A stretch of DNA of 64,000 nucleotides, taken from Vampirovibrio chlorellavorus. GTDB lineage: Bacteria > Cyanobacteriota > Vampirovibrionia > Vampirovibrionales > Vampirovibrionaceae. How positions within the stretch are numbered: position 1 is the stretch's first letter; each line of letters starts with the position of its first letter. Where the stretch lies: contig QFWI01000011.1 of NCBI GenBank assembly GCA_003149345.1, positions 806,001 through 870,000 on the forward strand. Reading direction: 5' to 3'. Both the position numbers and the translations under genes were made by a program. Of the stretch, positions 51,137-61,607 are shown piece by piece. The notes under the pieces are model-generated. The model was not told the origin of the DNA, searched no databases, and saw only the letters and a program-made list of their open reading frames with translations.

Positions 51137-53266
51137 ATGCAACCCATCTTATTCCCCATTATCTGCGGGGTGCTGGCCATCGTTTTCGGGCTTGTAACCC
51201 GTCAATGGATTCTTGGTCTCAGCGCCGGTACGCAAAAAATGCAGGATATCGCCAACGCTATTAAGGAAGGCGCCAGCGCTTACATGAACCGGCAATACAA
51301 AACCATTGCCATCACTGCTGTCATCCTGACCGTTATTTTGTACGCTCTGTTTGCTTCCCTGAAAGGCGCTCAATACGCCATTTACGTGTCCGGCGCTTTC
51401 TTGCTGGGCGCCTTTTTGAGTGGTCTGGCCGGGTACGTGGGTATGTTCGTTTCCGTTAACGCCAACGTTAGAACCGCAGAAGCCGCTCAAAAGGGCATGA
51501 ACGCCGCAATGGACGTTGCCTTCAAGGGTGGCGCCGTGACCGGCTTGCTGGTTGTGGGCTTGGCTTTGCTGGGTGTCGCTGGCTTTTACTACCTCGCCCC
51601 CTCTCCTGAGCTGTTCCCTTCTATTGTGGGCTTGGCTTTTGGTTCCAGCCTGATTAGCGTATTTGCCCGTCTGGGTGGCGGTATTTTTACCAAGGCCGCT
51701 GATGTGGGCGCTGACCTGGTGGGTAAGGTTGAAGCCGGTATCCCGGAAGATGATCCCAGGAACCCCGCGGTTATCGCTGACAACGTGGGCGACAACGTGG
51801 GCGATTGCGCCGGTATGGCCGCCGACTTGTTCGAGACCTACGCTGTAACCACCATTGCGGCCATGTTTCTGGGGAACCTGTTGTTTAATCACGATCCCAA
51901 CGCCATTATGTATCCTCTGATGCTGGGCGGCCTGTCCATTGTGGCCTCCATTATCGGTACCTTCTTCGTGAAGGTGGGCGCGGACAACAATCCCATGAAA
52001 GGTCTGTACAAAGGCTTGTACGCCACCATTTTCCTGGTAGCCATCATGGTTGTGGCCATGACCTATCAGTTCTTCCCCACGGGTTTCTCCTACACCAACG
52101 CCGAAGGCGTGGTTACTGCCATTAGCCAAACCGGCTTAATTGGAACCGCGATGGTCGGTATTGTGGTTACTATGGCCATGGTCTGGATCACTGACTATTA
52201 CACCTCCACGGAGTTCAGCCCGGTGCGCAAGGTCGCTGCCGCTTCCGAATCCGGCCACGCCACCAACATTATCGCTGGTATTGCCGTGGGTATGAAGTCC
52301 ACCGCCGCTCCGGTTGTGGTCATTTCCATCGGGATGCTGGCCGCTTACTTCCTGGGTGGCTTGTACGGCATCTCCATTGCCGCCGTGTCCATGTTGTCCA
52401 TGGCTGGTATCGTGGTTGCCCTGGACGCTTTTGGCCCCATCACCGATAACGCCGGTGGTATCGCCGAGATGGCCCATATGGACGAAAAAGTTCGCGCTGT
52501 AACCGATCCGTTGGATGCTGTGGGTAACACCACCAAGGCCGTTACCAAGGGGTACGCCATTGGTTCCGCCGGTTTGGCCGCTATCGTTCTGTTCTCCTCC
52601 TACATTCAGGACTTGAGCGCCGCGGCTGCTGAAAAAGGTAATGTTTTCCTGTCTGACATGGGCAACCTGAACGCCCTGTTTTCCCTCGGCGACCCTTACA
52701 TTATCGTGGGCTTGTTCGTGGGTGGTCTCATCCCTTACATTTTCGGAGCGATGGCTATGGAAGCCGTGGGCGCCGCTGCTGGTGAAGTTGTTCACGAAGT
52801 TCGTCGCCAGTTCAAAGAAAACAAAGGCATTATGGACGGCACTTCCAAGCCCGACTATGCTGCCTGTGTAGACATTGTGACTCGTAGCGCCTTGCGCCAG
52901 ATGATGGTGCCTGCCCTGTTGCCGGTGCTGGTTCCTGTCGTCATGTGGGCGATTGGGGCTTACCTGATACCCAATGCCGCTTCCAGCTACGCCGCTATCA
53001 AAATGATCGGTGGCGTGTTGGTGGGTAGTATCGTCACCGGCCTGTTCGTGGGGATTTCCATGACTTCTGGGGGCGGTGCCTGGGATAACGCCAAAAAGTA
53101 CATTGAAGATGGTCACTTTGGCGGCAAAGGTTCTCCGGCTCACCAAGCCGCCGTTACTGGCGATACCGTGGGTGATCCTTACAAGGACACCGCTGGCCCT
53201 GCCATTAACCCGGTCATCAAGATCCTGAACATTGTTGCCTTGTTGCTGGTTCCCCTGCTGGTTTAA
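51137..53266 (+). CDS. hppA: Membrane-bound proton-translocating pyrophosphatase, K+-independent type
   Basis: A 709-residue protein with about sixteen membrane helices. Substrate-binding signatures are [20 protein letters not shown] and [18 protein letters not shown]; a second set is [15 protein letters not shown] and [16 protein letters not shown]. The cation-specificity motif reads [10 protein letters not shown]: a lysine where K+-dependent enzymes have alanine (GNTTAA), so this is the K+-independent type by the known rule. The enzyme couples pyrophosphate hydrolysis to H+ pumping and so recovers energy under stress. GGGAGAA lies about 11 bases before the start. Terminator at 53304-53339. 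Confidence 0.96.
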   Translation: MQPILFPIICGVLAIVFGLVTRQWILGLSAGTQKMQDIANAIKEGASAYMNRQYKTIAITAVILTVILYALFASLKGAQYAIYVSGAFLLGAFLSGLAGYVGMFVSVNANVRTAEAAQKGMNAAMDVAFKGGAVTGLLVVGLALLGVAGFYYLAPSPELFPSIVGLAFGSSLISVFARLGGGIFTKAADVGADLVGKVEAGIPEDDPRNPAVIADNVGDNVGDCAGMAADLFETYAVTTIAAMFLGNLLFNHDPNAIMYPLMLGGLSIVASIIGTFFVKVGADNNPMKGLYKGLYATIFLVAIMVVAMTYQFFPTGFSYTNAEGVVTAISQTGLIGTAMVGIVVTMAMVWITDYYTSTEFSPVRKVAAASESGHATNIIAGIAVGMKSTAAPVVVISIGMLAAYFLGGLYGISIAAVSMLSMAGIVVALDAFGPITDNAGGIAEMAHMDEKVRAVTDPLDAVGNTTKAVTKGYAIGSAGLAAIVLFSSYIQDLSAAAAEKGNVFLSDMGNLNALFSLGDPYIIVGLFVGGLIPYIFGAMAMEAVGAAAGEVVHEVRRQFKENKGIMDGTSKPDYAACVDIVTRSALRQMMVPALLPVLVPVVMWAIGAYLIPNAASSYAAIKMIGGVLVGSIVTGLFVGISMTSGGGAWDNAKKYIEDGHFGGKGSPAHQAAVTGDTVGDPYKDTAGPAINPVIKILNIVALLLVPLLV

Positions 53267-53303
53267 AAACCTCGGGAACGGATAAGACACACATCCCTGT
53301 TTC

Positions 53304-53339
53304 AAAAAAGCCTTCCGGTTGATGACTGGAAGGCTTTTT
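53304..53339 (+). terminator. Intrinsic terminator after hppA
   Basis: AAGCCTTCC (53308-53316), 11-base loop, GGAAGGCTT (53328-53336), then a T-run; an A-run precedes it so it may act in both directions. Confidence 0.88.
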
Positions 53340-53341
53340 AC

Positions 53342-53370
53342 TTGAAAAACGGACAGGCTTGTCATAGTAT
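53342..53370 (+). promoter_or_regulatory. Promoter of the third ribbon-helix-helix gene
   Basis: TTGAAA (53342-53347), 17 bases, TAGTAT (53365-53370), immediately behind the hppA terminator and about 57 bases before the ATG. Confidence 0.5.
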
Positions 53371-53427
53371 AAATTATCTAATTGTTCTTGCTTTTTTATA
53401 TACTTTTAAAAGAGAGGTTGGAATCGA

Positions 53428-53607
53428 ATGGCGAGAGTCTTGATTTCAATGAAGGATGAATTTTTAAGACGGATTGACGAAGTGGCTGAAAAAGAGCAGC
53501 GGTCACGGAGTGAGCTCATTCGTGAGGCTTTGCGCACTTACATCCGAAAAAATGCCAGCACGGCTCAGAATGCGCCGACCGGTGGGGCGTCTTCGGTTGA
53601 GTCCTAG
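53428..53607 (+). CDS. Ribbon-helix-helix (CopG-type) DNA-binding protein, paralogue 3
   Basis: A 59-residue protein with the beta strand ARVLISMKDEFLRRIDEVA and helices EQRSRSELIREALRTYIRK, followed by a short disordered tail. It is nearly identical in the fold region to the proteins at 22923 and 23137. GAGAGG precedes the ATG. Like those, it has no toxin partner, so it is an orphan regulator. After it, to 53903, lie an exact TATAAT at 53842-53847 and a GTTCAC/GTGAAC hairpin near 53693-53717, but no gene that I can see. Confidence 0.85.
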   Translation: MARVLISMKDEFLRRIDEVAEKEQRSRSELIREALRTYIRKNASTAQNAPTGGASSVES

Positions 53608-53841
53608 GCTGTACGACTTGATTTAAGAGTAGTCCCCTTTTGGAAAACGTTTTTGCCTGTTTGGGCACATCGGGTTAGGCATTAATGCTGAGTTCACTGG
53701 GGTCAACTTGGGTGAACCTGGCTAGAGCAATTTCTCGGCTTCCCTGAGGCAACCTGGGTTTTAAGCAGGGGATTTTACAAACGTGTTGTGAGGCCAGACC
53801 TGCCAATTATTTTATTGGCTCTCAGGGATTGAGCCTTATCC

Positions 53842-53847
53842 TATAAT
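53842..53847 (+). promoter_or_regulatory. -10 box upstream of the PilZ gene
   Basis: Exact TATAAT about 57 bases before the ATG at 53904; the -35 region is poor. Confidence 0.4.
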
Positions 53848-53903
53848 GAGATAGGGCCTAAAAGTGGCCAAGGTTGTTGAGCGGTGAGATTCAAAATAAC
53901 TGA

Positions 53904-54584
53904 ATGCTGTTTGAGCTGCAAAAAGCGCTAGTTTTGAACCAAAGGGTAGAATTGACCGTTTGGGATCCTGACAATGACAGCGTGGAGCATTCGTTTCAAG
54001 GTTTTGTCATGAAAGCGTGTGGGTCGCAGTTTCAACTGACGCTCCCTCCAGTAGCCCAGGCTGCCGCCATTTTGCCCTTGCTACAGCCTGGCCTTGTTAC
54101 GGGGGCGGTTGTGGAGGCTTATCCCAGCCCGTATATTTTTTATCCGATTATTCATTCATCACCCCAATCCCCTGAAAGCGGATTTTGGTTAAAAATTCCT
54201 GAAAATCCCCAGATAGAGCTTCTACAGAATCGGCGGCATGTTCGCATTCCCATGATTATTCCTTTTAATCTGGAATACGCCGTTTCGGGTCGGAGCATGG
54301 CCATGCAGGCCCGCACCGAGGATGTCAGTGGCGGGGGGATGCGGTTTACATCCATACGGCAGTTCCCCCAGGGGCAGGATTTGCTGATTTCACTGAGCAT
54401 CAATCCATCCGCGCCGACTTTAAGGCTGAAGGCCAGAGTGGTCTTTTCGGTGGAAAACCGCCTCAAGAAACAGCCGGATGATTTGTATTCAACGGCGTGT
54501 CAATTTGTGGATCTGACGGACGCCGAGGAAATGCTGCTGGTTCGGGAGTGCTTTAAGCGGGAGTTGTCAGGATTCAAACGATAA
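53904..54584 (+). CDS. PilZ-domain c-di-GMP-binding protein (YcgR-like)
   Basis: A 226-residue protein with an N-terminal YcgR-type beta domain (about 1-105; LNQRVELTVWD, FQGFVMKACGSQFQLTLP) and a C-terminal PilZ domain. The c-di-GMP motifs are NRRHVRIP (RxxxR) and EDVSGGGMRF (D/NxSxxG). Binding of c-di-GMP would allow it to slow motility or switch to surface growth, as YcgR does at the flagellar motor. It precedes the sigma-factor gene by 60 bases on the same strand, so co-transcription is possible. No flagellar genes are visible here. Confidence 0.9.
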   Translation: MLFELQKALVLNQRVELTVWDPDNDSVEHSFQGFVMKACGSQFQLTLPPVAQAAAILPLLQPGLVTGAVVEAYPSPYIFYPIIHSSPQSPESGFWLKIPENPQIELLQNRRHVRIPMIIPFNLEYAVSGRSMAMQARTEDVSGGGMRFTSIRQFPQGQDLLISLSINPSAPTLRLKARVVFSVENRLKKQPDDLYSTACQFVDLTDAEEMLLVRECFKRELSGFKR

Positions 54585-54644
54585 TTGTCCTTGTGCTAGA
54601 ATAAATCCTGTATTATCCGAGCAAACTAGGGAAGTTCTACGCCA

Positions 54645-55265
54645 ATGGCCTCTAAAAGCCAAACGAAAGAGGATTTACGGGCTCTTTCCACCGAAGAGCT
54701 TGTGCTGTTGGCGCAGGCCGATCACATGCGTGCCCTGGAGGAGCTGGTATCCCGTTACCAAAAGCTGGTTTACGTTACTTTGTATCAACTGGCGCCAGAG
54801 CGGAATGATATTACAGACCTGACCCAGGAAGTTTTGTTGCGGATGTGCCGCTCGATCAAGTCTTTGCGCAATCCCAAGACTTTCAAATATTGGTTGAACC
54901 GCATTATTACCAACCTGTTTTATGACGAGTTGAGGAAAGCGCCCCGGCAACTGAAGACCATTTCCCTGGATGAGCCTGTCTTTGAGTCTGATGATGAGCA
55001 AAGTCCAGCTCGGGATATCCCGGACGCCACTGAAATGCCTGATAAACTGGCTTTGAATTCAGAGCTGGATCGTAAAATTCAGCAGGCCATCCAAAATCTC
55101 CCGGAACAGTTTCGAACCATCATCGTCCTCAGAGAAATACAGGGGCTAAGCTATGAAGAAATAGCCAGCCTCACCGAGACAAATATCGGCACGGTCAAGT
55201 CCAGATTGGCCCGTGCCCGCCTGAAACTTCAAGAGGTATTGGAACCCTACCTGAAAGAAGTTTAA
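54645..55265 (+). CDS. ECF-type RNA polymerase sigma factor
   Basis: A 206-residue sigma-70-family protein. Region 2 is seen in RALEELVSRYQKLVYVTLYQ and DLTQEVLLRMCRSIKSL; region 4 in LPEQFRTIIVLREIQGLSYE and EIASLTETNIGTVKSRLARA. The acidic linker between them is longer than usual (DEPVFESDDEQSPARDIPDA). It recruits RNA polymerase to stress promoters. The next gene encodes a membrane protein with zinc-finger-like anti-sigma repeats, 51 bases downstream, so the two form a sigma/anti-sigma pair, with a Spy-like gene third. Confidence 0.93.
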   Translation: MASKSQTKEDLRALSTEELVLLAQADHMRALEELVSRYQKLVYVTLYQLAPERNDITDLTQEVLLRMCRSIKSLRNPKTFKYWLNRIITNLFYDELRKAPRQLKTISLDEPVFESDDEQSPARDIPDATEMPDKLALNSELDRKIQQAIQNLPEQFRTIIVLREIQGLSYEEIASLTETNIGTVKSRLARARLKLQEVLEPYLKEV

Positions 55266-55316
55266 CTGGCTTGAGGCCCTGGTCATTAATAATTAGTGTG
55301 ATAGGAAGTTACCTAC

Positions 55317-56678
55317 ATGCAGGAAACTCCCCCGCATACCCTTATGGAAATCAAATTACTGCTGTCCCAATACCTGGACGGTACGCTCGATGTGGAGCAA
55401 GTGCGTCAGGTTGAGGAATTGCTGTCCCATTTCCCTCAGTACGCAGCGGTGTTGGATAAACTCCAGACCACTCGGGATGCGGTTCGGGCCACCCTGGTCA
55501 ATCAGGAGCAAGCGCTTTCCCTGAACACGGACTCACTATGGGCTTCTATTGCCCAACGGCTGGAGGCGGATCAGGAGATTCCCGCCCAGGCCTATGACTT
55601 TGACTTTGTTTCCGCTTATTACGATGGGGAAATCCCAGCGTCGGACGACCAATTACTGGCCTTTGAGAGTCAGTTGTACAAGAACGATGAGGCCAATAGA
55701 CAGTTGGCCCAGGTGGGCGAAGTGTCAGAAGCGGTGCGGCAATGGGCTGCCCGTCTGGAAAGCCATTGCCCTGTGGATGTGACTGAAGCGGTGATGGCAC
55801 AGTGGCGGGCCGAAATGACTTCACCGCAACAAGTGAATTCTCAAGTGGATGCTCAAGTGAATGCTGAAGAAGACCTGCCCGCCGAGGACTTGGCTTCGGT
55901 GGAAATGCTTTCCGCTTATGTGGATCAGGCTTTAAGCCCTCGCGAAGTGATTGAGGCCAACCGCTTGATTGAGTCGGACGCTGCCTCCAAGTTGACCCTA
56001 ACCCGCTTTAACCAGCTCTCTGCCGGGCTTGCCTCCATCTCTGGCCAGCTTCAGGCCCAGGCGCCCGATGTAACGTCAACCGTTATGACGCTTCTTTCCC
56101 AATCCTCCCCGCAGGAGCCTTCGTTGGTCTCCCTTGACGCGGCCCGAAAGCCCAAGGGCAAAGTCTACCAGTGGGCCCAATGGGGCGGGTTGACGGCAGC
56201 CTCGGTACTCCTGGTGACTTTCTTGAGTTCGGTCAATTGGCAGGAGGATACGCCGGTATCTACCGTGGCCCTCAAGGCCGCGCCCACCTTGGCAGCGGTT
56301 GCCACCGACCGATCCGTTTCGCTGACGCCGGCGGCACCCGAGCAGTTGGCCCAATCCAAGGGGACCGAACTGGCCTCGGTACCGACCAGTAGTCGTTTAG
56401 ACCGTGCCTCGGAGGATTTTTCCTTGCGAGCCGAACCGGCTGAGTCGATGGATACAAGGGCTGTGGGTCCCATCCGCCCGATGAAGGCCTCTCCCCGTCG
56501 TGTGGAGCGCATTCTAGATGGCTTCCGTGGCAACCGGGTGGCTGCCCGTGCTTTCCCGAGGCCCGATATCGCCCCAGAGGAGACCCGTACAGCGGCTCCC
56601 TCATCGGAAGATTATTTGTTTAACGCCTTGAACGAACAAATGCCTGGCGAAGATGTCTCTTCAATCCTAGGAAAATAG
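55317..56678 (+). CDS. Membrane anti-sigma factor with three tandem repeats
   Basis: A 453-residue protein predicted to be single-pass (WAQWGGLTAASVLLVTFLSS, about 286-305). Before it are three similar units at about 14-60, 98-145 and 198-245: LLSQYLDGTLD, FVSAYYDGEIP, MLSAYVDQALS, each followed by a helix pair. This resembles the N-terminal anti-sigma domain repeated three times, but the zinc ligands HxxxCxxC of that family are missing. The periplasmic part (about 310-453) is low complexity. AGGAAG precedes the start. It probably holds the sigma factor at the membrane until a periplasmic signal arrives. Confidence 0.75.
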   Translation: MQETPPHTLMEIKLLLSQYLDGTLDVEQVRQVEELLSHFPQYAAVLDKLQTTRDAVRATLVNQEQALSLNTDSLWASIAQRLEADQEIPAQAYDFDFVSAYYDGEIPASDDQLLAFESQLYKNDEANRQLAQVGEVSEAVRQWAARLESHCPVDVTEAVMAQWRAEMTSPQQVNSQVDAQVNAEEDLPAEDLASVEMLSAYVDQALSPREVIEANRLIESDAASKLTLTRFNQLSAGLASISGQLQAQAPDVTSTVMTLLSQSSPQEPSLVSLDAARKPKGKVYQWAQWGGLTAASVLLVTFLSSVNWQEDTPVSTVALKAAPTLAAVATDRSVSLTPAAPEQLAQSKGTELASVPTSSRLDRASEDFSLRAEPAESMDTRAVGPIRPMKASPRRVERILDGFRGNRVAARAFPRPDIAPEETRTAAPSSEDYLFNALNEQMPGEDVSSILGK

Positions 56679-56712
56679 GCGGTTAGTAAGCTATGCAAAA
56701 GGGTGTAAAGTT

Positions 56713-57264
56713 GTGAAGTCACTGGAATTTTTTAAATCTCCTGCCCAAAAGCGAAATCAGGCCGGGATGGTTTTGCGAACAGTACTTGTAGCTGGTTCCC
56801 TCTTTTCTATGGCCCATGCTGGCGAAATTAACTGGCAAATCCTCAATCTGACGCCTCAGCAATCGACCCAGATGCAAACGTTGGAAGATGGCTGGCATAA
56901 AGTTCACCAAAATCTCAGCGCTCAAATTCAACGGGATATGGCCGAGTTGAAGACCATTTTGCCCACCGGGGACTCCCAAAAGATTCGGGAGCTGCAAACC
57001 CGCATCATGACGAATAAGACCTACCTGATGAATGAATCCATGGACACTTTCCTCAAAAAACGGGAAATGCTGTCCCCGGAGCAACGTAGTCAATTACAAA
57101 AAATGCTGCCCTGCGCCAATCCGCCAAGCGCTTCACCCGCCGCTGCCCAGCCGGAGGCTCAGGCTAATACCACCGCCCGTCCTGTGTCACAACCGGCAGC
57201 CGCAGCGCCTTTGGTGACCCCGCCTTCCGCTCCCATCGCCGAACAGAAGCAAACCTCGGAATAG
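56713..57264 (+). CDS. Spy/CpxP-like periplasmic protein (LTxxQ family)
   Basis: A 183-residue protein started at a GTG. A signal segment (MVLRTVLVAGSLFSMAHA, about 19-36) is followed by LNLTPQQSTQMQTLEDGW, the LTxxQ motif, and a long helical part (LKTILPTGDSQKIRELQTRI) with a second LSPEQRSQLQKML. The last 50 residues are proline/alanine-rich. LTxxQ proteins (Spy, CpxP, ZraP) are periplasmic chaperones or sensors of envelope stress. As third gene after the sigma and anti-sigma, it is a likely sensor that controls the anti-sigma. Terminator at 57314-57348. Confidence 0.85.
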   Translation: MKSLEFFKSPAQKRNQAGMVLRTVLVAGSLFSMAHAGEINWQILNLTPQQSTQMQTLEDGWHKVHQNLSAQIQRDMAELKTILPTGDSQKIRELQTRIMTNKTYLMNESMDTFLKKREMLSPEQRSQLQKMLPCANPPSASPAAAQPEAQANTTARPVSQPAAAAPLVTPPSAPIAEQKQTSE

Positions 57265-57313
57265 CATTAGCACGACCTGATTCCAGTCAGAGTCATCAGG
57301 CAATCTGTAATTG

Positions 57314-57348
57314 AAAAGCCCCTCGAATACTCGATTCAAGGGGCTTTT
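57314..57348. terminator. Bidirectional intrinsic terminator
   Basis: AAAAGCCCCT (57314-57323) and AGGGGCTTTT (57339-57348) around a 15-base loop. It can serve the sigma operon and the convergent aspS gene. Confidence 0.9.
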
Positions 57349-57375
57349 AAGCGTTTTTGCGCTGAGTGCTGGAGC

Positions 57376-59205
57376 CTACTGGCTTTTTTTGCCCTCGGGA
57401 GCTTTAATGTCCCACTTCATGTGCAGTTCTTTCAACTGCGCTTCATCGACGGAGGCAGGCGCTTCCGTCATGGGGCAAATGGCCTGGTTGGTTTTGGGGA
57501 AGGCAATCACATCCCGGATGCTCTCGCTGCCAGTGAGCAAGGCCACAATGCGATCCATACCCAGGGCCAAACCACCGTGCGGCGGGGTTCCGTATTGGAA
57601 GGCATCCAGCAGGAAGCCAAATTTCTCGTGAGCCTGTTCATCCGTTAAGCCCAGCAGGTTGAAGATTTTCGCTTGCAAATCCGCCTGGTGAATACGAATG
57701 GAGCCGCCACCGATTTCCGTGCCGTTGTAGGCCACATCGTAGCCCAGGGAACGGGCTTTTTCTGGCTGAGTATCTAGGTAAATCAGGTCATCTGGGTGAG
57801 GGGAGGTGAAGGGGTGGTGGTTGGAGCTGAAAGTGCCGTCCTCGTTCTTTTCAAACAGCGGGAAGTCGGTCACCCACAGAATTTCATGGCGGTTCGGGTC
57901 AATCAGGTTATGTTTTTCAGCAAACAATAGACGGAAACGACCCAGCACAGTGCATGCCTGATTGAATTGATCGGCCATAAAGAAGACCACATCGCCAGTC
58001 TTGGCTGCCGTTTTGGTTTGGATGGCCTGCTGCTCGGCGTCGCTAAGGTACTTCAGGATGGGGGATTTGGGGCCCTCTTCCGCGTAAATAATGTAGGCCA
58101 ACCCTTTGGCCCCATAGCGCTTGGCCTCCACTTGCAAGTCATCCAGCTCTTTACGGCTGTAGGATGCTGCCCCTTCCACTTTCAGGGCCTTCACCACACC
58201 GCCGTCATCCACTGGCTTGCGGAAGGCGCTGAATTCACTGTTGGTGAACACCTCGGTCAAATCCACGAATTCCATGCCAAAGCGCAGGTCGGGCTTGTCG
58301 GAACCATAGGTATTCATGGCCTCCAGCCAGGTCATGCGGCGGAAGGGCGCTTGAATGGTCACCCCTGCAACCTTGAATACTTCCACCAGCAGGCCTTCCA
58401 TCAGTTCCAGAACGTCCTCCTGCTCAATAAAGGACATCTCGATATCCAGCTGGGTGAACTCGGGCTGACGATCGGCTCTCAAATCCTCGTCCCGGAAGCA
58501 GCGGGCCACTTGATAGTAACGCTCAAAGCCACCCACCATCAGCAGTTGCTTAAAAATTTGAGGGGATTGGGGCAGGGCAAAGCACTTGCCAGCATGTACC
58601 CGGCTGGGCACCAGATAATCCCGTGCCCCTTCCGGGGTGGTTTTAATGAGGATGGGGGTTTCCACTTCCAGAAAACGTCGATCGTTCAGGTAGCTGCGCA
58701 CGGTTTGGGTGATTTTGTGGCGCAATTCCAGATTGCGGGCCATGGTGGGACGGCGTAAATCCAGGTAACGGTACTTCAGGCGGGTAAATTCGTCCACTTT
58801 GTCCGAATCATCATCAATGGGGAAGGGTGGGGTTTTGGAGCGGTTCAGGATTTCCACCACCACCGGGTAAATTTCGATATCGCCGGTAGATAGTTTGGCG
58901 TTACGGGTTTCTTCCGGGCGCAAGCTGACCGGGCCACTGACGGAAATGACATCCTCATTCTTTAGGCCGGACAGGGCCGCATGGGCCTCCGGGTTTTTGG
59001 AGGGGTCGGCTACCAACTGCATAATGCCGGTGCGATCCCGCACTTCCACAAAGACAATGCCTCCCAGATCCCGATTTGCCGATACCCAGCCATTGACGGT
59101 AACGTTTTGGCCATTATGGGTGGCAGTTAAATCACCGCAGAAGTGGGTACGCTTGGTAAAAAAACCGGTCTGCTTGGACGGTTCCTGAATGGTGGAGTGT
59201 GGCAT
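57376..59205 (-). CDS. aspS: Aspartyl-tRNA synthetase
   Basis: A 609-residue class IIb synthetase of bacterial type. The N-terminal OB-fold ([20 protein letters not shown]) binds the anticodon; motif 2 is [20 protein letters not shown]; the GAD insertion domain is at about 300-410; motif 3 is [19 protein letters not shown]. It charges tRNA-Asp (and in organisms without AsnRS may charge tRNA-Asn as well; I cannot tell which here). I use the ATG at 59205, with AAGAGA ahead; the frame to 59259 is open but unsupported. Confidence 0.97.
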   Translation of the reverse strand: MPHSTIQEPSKQTGFFTKRTHFCGDLTATHNGQNVTVNGWVSANRDLGGIVFVEVRDRTGIMQLVADPSKNPEAHAALSGLKNEDVISVSGPVSLRPEETRNAKLSTGDIEIYPVVVEILNRSKTPPFPIDDDSDKVDEFTRLKYRYLDLRRPTMARNLELRHKITQTVRSYLNDRRFLEVETPILIKTTPEGARDYLVPSRVHAGKCFALPQSPQIFKQLLMVGGFERYYQVARCFRDEDLRADRQPEFTQLDIEMSFIEQEDVLELMEGLLVEVFKVAGVTIQAPFRRMTWLEAMNTYGSDKPDLRFGMEFVDLTEVFTNSEFSAFRKPVDDGGVVKALKVEGAASYSRKELDDLQVEAKRYGAKGLAYIIYAEEGPKSPILKYLSDAEQQAIQTKTAAKTGDVVFFMADQFNQACTVLGRFRLLFAEKHNLIDPNRHEILWVTDFPLFEKNEDGTFSSNHHPFTSPHPDDLIYLDTQPEKARSLGYDVAYNGTEIGGGSIRIHQADLQAKIFNLLGLTDEQAHEKFGFLLDAFQYGTPPHGGLALGMDRIVALLTGSESIRDVIAFPKTNQAICPMTEAPASVDEAQLKELHMKWDIKAPEGKKSQ

Positions 59206-59304
59206 TGTAATCTCTTCTCGCTGAAGGGTTGACGACTGAGTAAACGGGCCGAAGCCCATGGGGAACTACCATCATAGCGCCAATAAAAAAATCATCAAGA
59301 ACGC

Positions 59305-61449
59305 TTATTTGCGTGAATGGCTGGGGATTTCCACGAAAAAGCTGGTGCCTTCGTTTACCACACTGTGCAGGTAAATTCGGCCCTGATGCTTTTCAACAAT
59401 TCGGTAGCACAGGGCCAGACCAAGGCCAGTGCCCACCCCGGCGCCTTTGGTGGTAAAGCCGGGATCAAAGACTTTGGTTAAATTGTCTTTGGGAATGCCT
59501 TTGCCGGTATCGCGCACGGCAACAGTCACCAATTGGCTGCTTTCATCGTAACTGGTCTCAATGGTGATCGTATTCAGGGGTGTTTCACCGGTGCTGTTTT
59601 CGGCCTTGTCCTGAATGGCGTGGGAGGCGTTGACAATTAAATTCATAAACACCTGATTGAGCAGGCCCGGATAACACTGCACTTCCGGCACATTGGGGCC
59701 GTACCGGCGAACCAGCTCAATATTGGCAGGCAACGAGCTTTGTACCAGCAAAAGGGTGCTTTCAATTCCGTCCCGCAGATCCACGGTTTTCAGTTCGGAT
59801 TCATCCAGCCGGGCAAAATTCCGCAGGTTTTTCACGATATCCTGAATGCGGGAGGCGGCCAGTTTATTCAGGGAGAGCAGGCTGTCCATGCTCTCAAATA
59901 GTTGGGTTTGCCCCGAAGTGCCGGGGAGCGCCCCCTGACGGAGTTTATCCAGACAGACAATCAGGGTGGCGTTGTTACTAATCATGGTGCCCAGCGGGGT
60001 ATTTACCTCATGGGCGATGCCAGCCACAAATTGCCCTAAGACGGCCATTTTCTCCGATTGCACCAGGTAAAGCTGTGCCTGCTGCAATTCTTCCAGGGTT
60101 TGCTCCAGCGCCTTGGTGCGCTGATCCAGCGCCAAAAAGAGCTGGGCCTGATGCAAGGCCACCCCCAAATGCTCGGCCAAGGCCTTGAGCAGCTCGATAT
60201 CCTCCATGACCCAGGCGCGATATGCGTCGCATTGGTGCAGGGTAATGGTACCCACCAGTTCATCCCGGATGAGAATGGGCACAATGGCGATGGATTTGAT
60301 GCCGGAGGCCTCAAAATATTCCAGCGAGGCGATTTGTGGGGGGCAATCCCGCACGTCGTTCAGAATGAAGGGGTTGTAGGGTTGATCTTTCCGCAAATTA
60401 AAGACGGCCCGCTCTGAAAATGAGAGTCCGTGGGCCATGCCGGGGCTGCCGGGCAATTGGTACTGAAAGGCCTTTTCCTGTCCCTCAGGAGAAAAATAGC
60501 GGATAAAGCAGCGACTGATGCCCATGACCTTGCCCAGTTCCGTCACCGCTGTCCCTAGAATAATATCGGTATCCAGCGATTGCCGAATGGAACGGGTTAG
60601 CTGGTTGATCAGGAACTCCCGGCTGGCCTGGGCCTGGGTTTGCCAGTAGAATTTGGCGTTTTCCACGGCCACCGCCAATTGGGCGGAGACTTCGCTGAGC
60701 AGTTCCTCCTGGGCCTGGTTAAACCCATGCTCTTCACTGGCAGACAGGGCAATCAGGCCAATGACCACCCCCTTGTTAATCAGGGGAACCACCAGCGCGC
60801 TGGCCGCGTTGTCCGCCAGCAGGAGTGACTGCGGAAGCTGGTTTTTCTTGTACAACTGGGAAACCGGCTGCCTTAAAATATGGTGTACCAGCGGTTCGTA
60901 TCCGGCAAAGGCATTGTGTTCACCGCTGATTTCCAGATCCCCATCCTCGAAAATGCGTACCAGCGTTTTAATGCCGTTCTGGCTATCGTCCAGAATGACA
61001 ATGACCGCCTCTTGATAGGGGATGTGGTTTTGTAACACCAGCCCCAGGGCGTCAAAAATATCTTCCATAATCAGGGAGGAGTTGACGGCCTGGCTGACTT
61101 CCTGAAGGATTTTCAGCTTTTCCTGCCCCGCCTCGGCTTGCGAGGCTGGGAGCCATTCCATCAGCGCCAGGCCCGGTGCCTGTTCTTGTCCCTGTCCCAA
61201 GGGGGAGAGTTTGACCGCTTCCATTGACGTGGCCAGGCACGCTGGCAAATTCAGGGCCACACTGCTGGCAACCACTTCGCCAAGGCAAAGCGGTGTCTGA
61301 TCTTGAACGCTATCCGCGACCAACTGGAGCTGGGCCAATTGCTGGCGCCCCTTGGGGCTGCCCTGCCTGCAATTTCCAGCAGCGTCCACGATGACCACCG
61401 CGGAAGTGATATGATGAAAAAAAGAGTCTTCGTAAAGAGAGTGATCCAT
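59305..61449 (-). CDS. Sensor histidine kinase with two GAF domains
   Basis: A 714-residue soluble protein with no membrane helix. After an N-terminal PAS-like segment (AVVIVDAAGNCRQGS), two GAF domains (about 115-265 and 285-435) sense small ligands, and a coiled coil leads to the HisKA region. The phosphorylated histidine is H480 in VAGIAHEVNTPLG; the ATPase has NLIVNASHAIQD, RDTGKGIPKDNL and GVGTGLGLALCYRIVEKHQG. No response regulator is adjacent, so the partner is unknown. It may respond to redox or nucleotides through GAF, which I cannot determine. Confidence 0.93.
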   Translation of the reverse strand: MDHSLYEDSFFHHITSAVVIVDAAGNCRQGSPKGRQQLAQLQLVADSVQDQTPLCLGEVVASSVALNLPACLATSMEAVKLSPLGQGQEQAPGLALMEWLPASQAEAGQEKLKILQEVSQAVNSSLIMEDIFDALGLVLQNHIPYQEAVIVILDDSQNGIKTLVRIFEDGDLEISGEHNAFAGYEPLVHHILRQPVSQLYKKNQLPQSLLLADNAASALVVPLINKGVVIGLIALSASEEHGFNQAQEELLSEVSAQLAVAVENAKFYWQTQAQASREFLINQLTRSIRQSLDTDIILGTAVTELGKVMGISRCFIRYFSPEGQEKAFQYQLPGSPGMAHGLSFSERAVFNLRKDQPYNPFILNDVRDCPPQIASLEYFEASGIKSIAIVPILIRDELVGTITLHQCDAYRAWVMEDIELLKALAEHLGVALHQAQLFLALDQRTKALEQTLEELQQAQLYLVQSEKMAVLGQFVAGIAHEVNTPLGTMISNNATLIVCLDKLRQGALPGTSGQTQLFESMDSLLSLNKLAASRIQDIVKNLRNFARLDESELKTVDLRDGIESTLLLVQSSLPANIELVRRYGPNVPEVQCYPGLLNQVFMNLIVNASHAIQDKAENSTGETPLNTITIETSYDESSQLVTVAVRDTGKGIPKDNLTKVFDPGFTTKGAGVGTGLGLALCYRIVEKHQGRIYLHSVVNEGTSFFVEIPSHSRK

Positions 61450-61607
61450 GTGTTTCTAAAAGGCTCTTTCGTGGTCTCTTTCCTGGCGCCGGTCAGGCGA
61501 GGCGTTTCTTGAAGGATTGCCACAGAGAACGCCCGATTTTCAAACACCAAACTGTGGCATAACTATCATTGTACGTGATTTGCCTGAGTGGAAACAGGAA
61601 CGACTGG

